Below are positions 5,641 through 9,171 of a stretch of DNA of 9,171 nucleotides, one piece after another (positions within the stretch are counted from its first letter, which is position 1; the number at the start of each line of letters is the position of its first letter). Source of the DNA: Oscillibacter sp. (GTDB taxonomy: Bacteria; Bacillota; Clostridia; Oscillospirales; Oscillospiraceae); NCBI GenBank assembly GCA_017380995.1, contig JAFOCY010000033.1, forward strand, positions 1 to 9,171, in the 5' to 3' direction. A program made the translations under genes and the position numbers. A model generated the notes under the pieces. That model saw only the letters and a program-made list of their open reading frames with translations, did not search any database and had not been told where the DNA came from.

Positions 5641-5997
5641 GGTATTGGTTCCTTTCTCGTTCAGTTTGAAATTCCCGCGGCCGCAGGGAACGGCGCAGGG
5701 GGAGGATCCATCGCAAAGGCGGTAATTGCCGCCGGAGATGACCAGTCCCTTTCCCTCCACCACCATCCGGGCAAGCTTGCGCCGGGCGGACTCGTAGACC
5801 TCCGTCACCGTGGTGCGGGAGACCTCCATCCGCTCCGCGCACTGGCTGTGGGTCAGGCCCTCCAGATCCACCAGGCGGATGGTCTCATATTCGTCCAGGG
5901 TCAGCGTCACCTGCGCCTGGGCTTCCCCGCCCACCGGTCCAAAGACGGCATAGTCCGGAAAGGCGCAGATCCTCCGGCAGCGCTGGGGTCTTGGCAT
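5233..5997 (-). CDS. DUF134 DNA-binding domain fused to a NifX/NafY-like cofactor-binding domain with a His/Cys-rich tail
   Basis: This 254-aa protein has two normally separate families in one frame. Residues 1 to about 98 are DUF134: MPRPQRCRRICAFPD, then VTLTLDEYETIRLVDLEGL, and a sigma-region-4-like helix-turn-helix LTHSQCAERMEVSRTTVTEVYESARRKLA (48-76). A linker with C95, C101 and C105 follows. Residues 120 to about 225 are a dinitrogenase iron-molybdenum-cofactor-type domain: MRIAVTYENGTIFQHFGHTAQFKIYDV, with GSGHGALAGFLAAHKVDTLICGGIGGGAQ. The last 28 residues hold four Cys and seven His, a likely metal-binding tail. No nif genes are present, so a general Fe-S or metal-cluster handling or sensing role is more likely than nitrogen fixation. 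The frame is open to 6096, but GGGGGG (6006-6011) is 8 bases before the ATG at 5997 and DUF134 proteins begin MPRP, so that start is chosen; the ATG at 6003 is the alternative. The identity of both domains is fairly firm; the function is unknown. Confidence 0.88.
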   Translation of the reverse strand: MPRPQRCRRICAFPDYAVFGPVGGEAQAQVTLTLDEYETIRLVDLEGLTHSQCAERMEVSRTTVTEVYESARRKLARMVVEGKGLVISGGNYRLCDGSSPCAVPCGRGNFKLNEKGTNTMRIAVTYENGTIFQHFGHTAQFKIYDVVDGAVGASAVVDTMGSGHGALAGFLAAHKVDTLICGGIGGGAQMALGEAGIKIYGGVSGNADEAVAALLAGALDYNPNVRCSHHDHEHGEGGHTCGSSGCGSHSCGNH

Positions 5998-6019
5998 GGT
6001 CATCACCCCCCGATGTTTT

Positions 6020-6031
6020 CGACATATGTCG
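6020..6031. promoter_or_regulatory. 12-bp perfect palindrome, candidate operator of the DUF134 fusion gene
   Basis: CGACATATGTCG is a perfect palindrome placed directly after the -10 box, covering the predicted transcription start (about 6025). This is a classic repressor position. The gene it precedes encodes a helix-turn-helix domain, so self-regulation is the simplest guess; no binding motif for DUF134 is known to me. Confidence 0.55.
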
Positions 6032-6060
6032 ATTATACGCCAATGGTTTCCAAATGTCAA
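6032..6060 (-). promoter_or_regulatory. Exact-consensus promoter of the DUF134 fusion gene
   Basis: On the minus strand TTGACA (6060-6055), a 17-base spacer and TATAAT (6037-6032) match the housekeeping sigma consensus at all 12 positions. The -35 lies only 4 bases after the LysR stop codon, so the gene has its own strong promoter rather than relying on read-through. Leader length is about 28 bases. Confidence 0.9.
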
Positions 6061-6064
6061 CAGG

Positions 6065-6931
6065 TCATGCCAATTCCTTGAAATAGGGTCTGGCAAACTC
6101 CAAAAACCGCTGGGCCGCCGGGCTCATAGCGGGGTCCGTGGCAATGCCGATCTCCACCAACTGGGGCGGGTCCAGGGGCAAAAACTTCACGCTGCCGGAC
6201 CAAAGGCGGCTGTTTAAGGCATTGTTCATGCTGATGCCAAGGCCCGCCTCCACCATAGAGTAGGCAGCATGAACGTCAGAGATCGTATACTGAGTATTGG
6301 GACGGATGCCCTGCCGGGCAAAAACATTGGCATTATCCGTCTCGATGCCGCTGAACATTTCAATGAAAGGCTCCGTCTCAAAGGAAGCAAGCGGCACGCT
6401 CTCTGCCTGCGCCAGAGGATGGGAGGCGGGAACCATCGCCATCAGCGGGTCCTGGCACAGGGGGATCCAGCCGTGGTCGCCGCCCCGCTTGGAGATGATA
6501 CAAAAGTCCACCTCCCGCCGCTCCAGCTGATGGGCCAGCTCCAGGCTGTAGGCGCTGGAATAACGGATCTGGATGCCGGGATATTGCACCCGGAATGCCT
6601 CTGCCACCCGGCTGAGCCAGCTGTACCAGGTGTGGTAGGCAAGACCGATGGTAACTGTGCCGGTCTCCGCGCCCCGGATGCGGCCGGAAAGCTGGCTCAG
6701 CTTATCGGCGGAGAACACCAGTTCCCGGATCACAGGAATCATCTCCTCACAGCTTTTGGTGGGCACAACGCCCTCCCGGCGGCGCACCAGCAGGGCAAAG
6801 CCGTGTTCTTCCTCCAAAGCCGCCATCATCCGGCTGATGCCGGAGGGGGTATATCCCATGGCCTCTCCCGCCGCCGAAAGACTGCCCTTTTCAATGGCGC
6901 AAAGAAGCGCCCGGTAGCGTTCCAGTTCCAT
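6065..6931 (-). CDS. LysR-family transcriptional regulator
   Basis: This 288-aa DNA-binding regulator has the family's usual size and layout. Residues 1-60 form the winged helix-turn-helix (ERYRALLCAIEKGSLSAAGEAMGYTPSGISRMMAALEEEHGFALLVRR), followed by the linker helix and, from about residue 90, the periplasmic-binding-like effector domain (GTVTIGLAYHTWYSWLSRVAEAFRVQYPGIQIR...). It acts as a tetramer on T-N11-A sites, changing affinity when a small ligand binds; the ligand here is unknown. The frame is open to 6988, but AGGAGG (6942-6937) sits 5 bases before the ATG at 6931, and MELERYRALL is a normal LysR start, so the longer version is rejected. It is divergent from the MATE transporter gene, which is its most likely target. 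Confidence 0.94.
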   Translation of the reverse strand: MELERYRALLCAIEKGSLSAAGEAMGYTPSGISRMMAALEEEHGFALLVRRREGVVPTKSCEEMIPVIRELVFSADKLSQLSGRIRGAETGTVTIGLAYHTWYSWLSRVAEAFRVQYPGIQIRYSSAYSLELAHQLERREVDFCIISKRGGDHGWIPLCQDPLMAMVPASHPLAQAESVPLASFETEPFIEMFSGIETDNANVFARQGIRPNTQYTISDVHAAYSMVEAGLGISMNNALNSRLWSGSVKFLPLDPPQLVEIGIATDPAMSPAAQRFLEFARPYFKELA

Positions 6932-6979
6932 ACAGACCTCCTTTGACAAATCCGCAAAGTTCTTTTTCTTAACATTCAC

Positions 6980-7009
6980 TTTACGCAAAGCGTAGCACCA
7001 TTGTATAAT
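6980..7009 (+). promoter_or_regulatory. Promoter of the MATE transporter gene
   Basis: A perfect TATAAT (7004-7009) has a weak -35 upstream: TTTACG (6980-6985, 18-base spacer) or TTACGC (6981-6986, 17-base spacer). The weak -35 lies within the LysR palindrome, as expected for a promoter that needs an activator or is blocked by a repressor. The leader is about 25 bases. Confidence 0.6.
6982..6994. promoter_or_regulatory. LysR-type T-N11-A palindrome in the divergent control region
   Basis: TACGC-AAA-GCGTA is a perfect 5-bp inverted repeat with a 3-base centre, and the outer T and A are 11 bases apart, the classic LysR recognition layout. It overlaps the -35 of the MATE promoter and the proposed -10 of the LysR promoter, so one bound regulator could control both genes, with self-repression. 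The assignment to this LysR is inferred from position. Confidence 0.7.
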
Positions 7010-7017
7010 CTTGTCAA
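6989..7017 (-). promoter_or_regulatory. Possible promoter of the LysR gene
   Basis: On the minus strand a perfect TTGACA (7017-7012) is followed after 17 bases by TACGCT (6994-6989), a poor -10 that coincides with half of the LysR palindrome. A LysR protein bound there would block its own gene. The -35 is convincing and the -10 is not. Confidence 0.4.
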
Positions 7018-7041
7018 TCCCACCGACAAGGAGACCTCTCC

Positions 7042-8379
7042 ATGAAAAACCGTGACCTGACCCAAGGGAGCCTTTCCCTTCATCTTCTGCGCCTGGCCTT
7101 CCCCCTGATGCTGGGCAACATCCTCCAGCAGATGTACAATACCATCGCCTCCCTGGTGGTGAACCGCTACGCGGGAGCGCTGGAGTACGCCGCCACCGGT
7201 GTTTCCTCCTCGGTGATGAACCTCTTCCTCTTCATCGTCATCGGCGCCTGCACGGGCATCTCCGTCCTCTTCTCCCAGGAGTACGGCGCGGGAGACCTGG
7301 CCGCCTTCCGCCGCCAGCACTTCATCTCCCTGGTCTTCGGCCTGGGGGCAACGGCGGTGATCAGCGTGGTATCCATTTTGTGCCTGCCGGCGCTGCTGCG
7401 CGCCATCCAAACCCCGGAGGAGCTCTTCTCCTACACCCGGGTGTACCTCACCATCGTGCTGGCCAGCCTCCCCGCAGCCTTTCTCTATAACCTCTACAAC
7501 GCCCTTTTGCGGTCCGTAGGCAGCACCGGAGCGGCCCTTGGCGTATTGACCCTCTCCGTAGGGCTGAACCTGGCGCTGTCACTGCTGTTCGTGGCAAAGC
7601 TCTCCATGGGTATCGCCGGCGCCGCCTGGGCCACCGCCATCGCCCAGACCTTCTCCGCTGCCGCCTGCTTTTTCTATCTCTATAAGGCCCATCCGGCCCT
7701 GATCTTCACCAAAGAGGACTGCCGCATGGACCGCGAGCTTTTAAAGCGCACCGCCCACTTCAGCTTCGTCACCGCTATGCACCAGTCGGGCCTGTACCTG
7801 GGCAAGCTCCTGGTCCAGGGCGCGGTGAACTCCATGGGCACCGACCTGATCTCCGCCTATACCACCACCACCCGCATCGAAGGCTTCGCCAACTCCGCGG
7901 GCGACAGCTGTGCCGCCGCCACCGGCGTGCTGGTGGCCCAGAACCTGGGCGCAAAACAGGATGAGCGGGTGAAAAAGGCCTACAAGACCACCCTCCTCAT
8001 CAACGCCGCCCTGGGCCTTGTGTGCACCGTGGTGCTCTATGTGTTCGCGCCCCAGTCCTCCGCCTGGCTCCTGGGTGAGAGCAGTGGCGTAGCCTTTGAA
8101 AACGCCGTTTCTTACCTGCGTACCGTTGCGCTGTTCTATGTCCTGTGCTACACCGGCAACGCCTTTGTGGGGTATCTTGACGGCATCGGCAAGGTGACGC
8201 TGCCCCTCATCGGCGCCTGCAGCCACATTTCCATGCGCGCCCTCCTTTCCTGGCTGTGGATCGCCGGCATGGGCCTCAATGCCGTGGCCCTGGCAACGGG
8301 CATCGGCTGGATCTGGTGCAACCTCTTCTGGCTGGTATGCTGTATGGTCATCCACAAAAAGCAAAAAGTCAGCGTATAA
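7042..8379 (+). CDS. MATE-family multidrug/toxin efflux transporter
   Basis: This 445-aa membrane protein has the length and layout of MATE exporters: about 12 hydrophobic helices in two related halves (MatE domains near residues 17-180 and 240-405) joined by a charged loop (HPALIFTKEDCRMDRELLKRTAHF, about 222-245). Family hallmarks include the N-terminal LTQGSLSLHLLRLAFPLMLGNILQQMYNT, MGIAGAAWATAIAQTF at the end of the first half, and AATGVLVAQNLGAKQ in the second half, the usual G.(L/V)VAQN.GA.. signature. Such proteins export drugs, metabolites or toxins in exchange for Na+ or H+. AAGGAG (7028-7033) is 8 bases before the ATG. It is divergent from the LysR gene with a shared operator and ends at a terminator, so it looks like an inducible single-gene unit. 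The substrate is unknown. Confidence 0.94.
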   Translation: MKNRDLTQGSLSLHLLRLAFPLMLGNILQQMYNTIASLVVNRYAGALEYAATGVSSSVMNLFLFIVIGACTGISVLFSQEYGAGDLAAFRRQHFISLVFGLGATAVISVVSILCLPALLRAIQTPEELFSYTRVYLTIVLASLPAAFLYNLYNALLRSVGSTGAALGVLTLSVGLNLALSLLFVAKLSMGIAGAAWATAIAQTFSAAACFFYLYKAHPALIFTKEDCRMDRELLKRTAHFSFVTAMHQSGLYLGKLLVQGAVNSMGTDLISAYTTTTRIEGFANSAGDSCAAATGVLVAQNLGAKQDERVKKAYKTTLLINAALGLVCTVVLYVFAPQSSAWLLGESSGVAFENAVSYLRTVALFYVLCYTGNAFVGYLDGIGKVTLPLIGACSHISMRALLSWLWIAGMGLNAVALATGIGWIWCNLFWLVCCMVIHKKQKVSV

Positions 8380-8382
8380 ACC

Positions 8383-8407
8383 AAGGGCAGCCGATGGCTG
8401 CCCTTTT
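8383..8407 (+). terminator. Terminator after the MATE gene
   Basis: AAGGGCAGCC (8383-8392) pairs with GGCTGCCCTT (8396-8405) across a GAT loop, ending in a short TTTT run. It begins 4 bases after the stop codon. The stem is strong but the T run is short, so some read-through into the hairpin-rich region is possible. Confidence 0.85.
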
Positions 8408-8410
8408 CAA

Positions 8411-8597
8411 CTTGTCAAAGACCCCGTAGGGTTTCGCCGCTCCGGCGGCGAAAGAAGCGTAAACTATTTTCGGCCGCGGCGTGTACGTGGACGAAAATAC
8501 TTCTCACCCTGCAAACGTGCGCGGCGTCTCACGCAAGCCGCGTGCGCTGCAGCAGGGTGCAAATCTTTTTGTCAAAAAAGCCTCAGCTTTTTTGACA
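8411..8597. repeat. Palindrome-rich intergenic element with four successive hairpins (candidate repeat or structured RNA)
   Basis: No gene is seen here, but nearly every base can pair. Hairpin 1: TTTCGCCGC / GCGGCGAAA (8432-8440 / 8445-8453) with a TCCG loop. Hairpin 2: TATTTTCG / CGAAAATA (8465-8472 / 8492-8499), closed outside by AGAAG / CTTCT (8453-8457 / 8500-8504) and carrying CCGCG / CGTGG inside (8474-8478 / 8486-8490). Hairpin 3: outer CACCCTGC / GCAGGGTG (8505-8512 / 8552-8559), inner CGTGCGCGGC / GCCGCGTGCG (8516-8525 / 8537-8546) with two G-U pairs. Hairpin 4: TGTCAAAAAAGC / GCTTTTTTGACA (8570-8581 / 8586-8597). TGTCAAA (8413-8419) and TTTGACA (8591-8597) bracket the whole as short terminal inverted repeats. 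G-U pairs and A/G mismatches inside long stems point to folding as RNA. It may be a mobile intergenic repeat or a non-coding RNA; I do not recognise a known family. Confidence 0.55.
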
Positions 8598-8602
8598 GTC
8601 TC

Positions 8603-8631
8603 AAAAGGGCGGCCGCTATGGCCGCCCTTTT
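8603..8631. terminator. Strong bidirectional terminator-like hairpin
   Basis: AAAAGGGCGGCC (8603-8614) and GGCCGCCCTTTT (8620-8631) form a perfect 12-bp stem with a 5-base loop and A/T-flanked ends. It would end any transcript that crosses the hairpin-rich element and isolates asnS from upstream transcription. Confidence 0.75.
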
Positions 8632-8656
8632 CCCGCAGAAATCTTCCCGATCCCCC

Positions 8657-8684
8657 TTGTAAATGTCTGAAATCATGGTATAAT
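8657..8684 (+). promoter_or_regulatory. Promoter of asnS
   Basis: TTGTAA (8657-8662), a 16-base spacer and a perfect TATAAT (8679-8684) preceded by TGG, an extended -10 element. The start near 8691 leaves about 48 bases of leader, too short for a T-box. Confidence 0.75.
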
Positions 8685-8738
8685 ATGTGAATTGCAAACG
8701 TAATTCCCCCGAAATACCAAGGAAAACAGGTGAATTTT

Positions 8739-9171
8739 ATGAGTTATACAAAAATCGCGGCCATCTTCGCTGACGCAGACCAGCTGGACGGCAAGGAAGT
8801 AAGCGTCGGCGGCTGGGTCCGCACCATCCGTGACATGAAGGGCTTTGGCTTCATCGAGCTCAACGACGGTTCCTGCTTCAAGAACCTCCAGGTGGTCATG
8901 GAGTCCGCCGCCCTGGAAAACTATAAGGAGATCGCCTCCCAGAACGTGGGCGCCGCCCTCATCGTCCGCGGCAATATCAAGCTCACCCCCGGCGCCAAGC
9001 AGCCCCTGGAGCTCAAGGCCGCCGAGATCGCCGTGGAGGGCGTCTCCACCCCCGACTATCCCCTGCAGAAAAAGCGTCACAGCGTGGAGTTCCTGCGCAC
9101 TATCCAGCACCTGCGCCCCCGCACCAACCTCTTCTCCGCCGCTTTCCGGGTCCGCAGCGTTGCCGCCCACG
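8739..9171 (+). CDS. asnS: Asparaginyl-tRNA synthetase, N-terminal part (runs off right edge)
   Basis: The first 144 residues of a class IIb aminoacyl-tRNA synthetase that charges tRNA-Asn with asparagine in the cytoplasm. The N-terminal OB-fold that reads the anticodon is visible: VSVGGWVRTIRDMKGFGFIELNDGSCFKNLQVVM (about 21-54), then VRGNIKLTPGAKQPLELKA (76-94). The bridge PDYPLQKKRHSVEFLRTIQHLRPRTNLFSAAFRVRS (about 105-140) is characteristic of AsnRS and separates it from AspRS. The catalytic domain lies beyond the window. The start at 8739 has AGGTGA (8728-8733) 5 bases upstream; AAGGAA at 8719-8724 is too distant. It has its own extended -10 promoter and is shielded by the terminator at 8603-8631. 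Confidence 0.95.
   Translation, partial: MSYTKIAAIFADADQLDGKEVSVGGWVRTIRDMKGFGFIELNDGSCFKNLQVVMESAALENYKEIASQNVGAALIVRGNIKLTPGAKQPLELKAAEIAVEGVSTPDYPLQKKRHSVEFLRTIQHLRPRTNLFSAAFRVRSVAAH

Noticed and set aside
8592..8620. TTGACA at 8592-8597 as a promoter -35
   Set aside because: It is one arm of hairpin 4, and no acceptable -10 lies 16-18 bases downstream.
8279..8690. Two overlapping plus-strand frames across the hairpin-rich region (127 and 69 residues)
   Set aside because: They begin inside the MATE gene or in the hairpins, lack ribosome binding sites and show no protein family features; the bases are better explained by pairing.
8408..8738. A T-box riboswitch ahead of asnS
   Set aside because: No T-box sequence (TGGNACCGCG-like) is present, and the asnS promoter lies downstream of the hairpins, leaving under 50 bases of leader.
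1..9171. Defence island, CRISPR array, prophage, integrative element or nif cluster
   Set aside because: No cas, restriction, transposase, integrase, tRNA, direct-repeat array or nitrogenase structural genes were seen; the NifX-like domain alone does not imply nitrogen fixation.

Overview
The window reads as chromosomal DNA of a GC-rich Gram-positive anaerobe of the Clostridia. Oscillospiraceae (Flavonifractor, Lawsonibacter or Oscillibacter relatives) is my best guess. The grounds are strong AGGAGG-type ribosome binding sites at almost every gene, GC-rich coding, a short-form HisG paired with HisZ, a stand-alone DUF134/NifX-type protein, and small oxygen-sensitive-lifestyle enzymes. The taxonomy is inference from sequence style, not from a marker gene.

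Layout, left to right. (1) Positions 1-1904, minus strand: the start of a histidine operon. HisZ and HisG are joined in one reading frame, followed by a 4-bp ATGA overlap with hisD, which runs off the left edge. A clear promoter sits at 1940-1968 with an inverted repeat over its -35 box. (2) 2062-2922, minus: an orphan PhnD-like substrate-binding lipoprotein, divergent from (3) a 115-aa cupin at 3047-3394. (4) A bidirectional terminator, then a small nitroreductase (3439-3960, minus) divergent from a class I/II PLP aminotransferase (4038-5195, plus), which ends in a second bidirectional terminator. (5) 5233-5997, minus: a DUF134 DNA-binding domain fused in frame to a NifX/NafY-like cofactor-binding domain with a His/Cys-rich tail. 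It is driven by an exact-consensus sigma-A promoter with a 12-bp palindrome at the expected transcription start. (6) A LysR regulator (6065-6931, minus) divergent from a MATE efflux transporter (7042-8379, plus), with a T-N11-A palindrome overlapping both promoters. (7) 8408-8656: a gene-free stretch packed with hairpins. (8) asnS (8739 to the right edge, plus) behind its own promoter.

Most genes are ordinary metabolic or housekeeping functions in small, independent, often divergent transcription units separated by good terminators. No defence system, CRISPR array, tRNA, rRNA, transposase or phage gene was seen. The parts most worth a second look are the two in-frame fusions (HisZ-HisG and DUF134-NifX, the latter with a good internal ribosome binding site that could also yield the NifX domain alone), the palindromic promoter of the DUF134 fusion, the LysR/MATE control region, and the multi-hairpin element before asnS.
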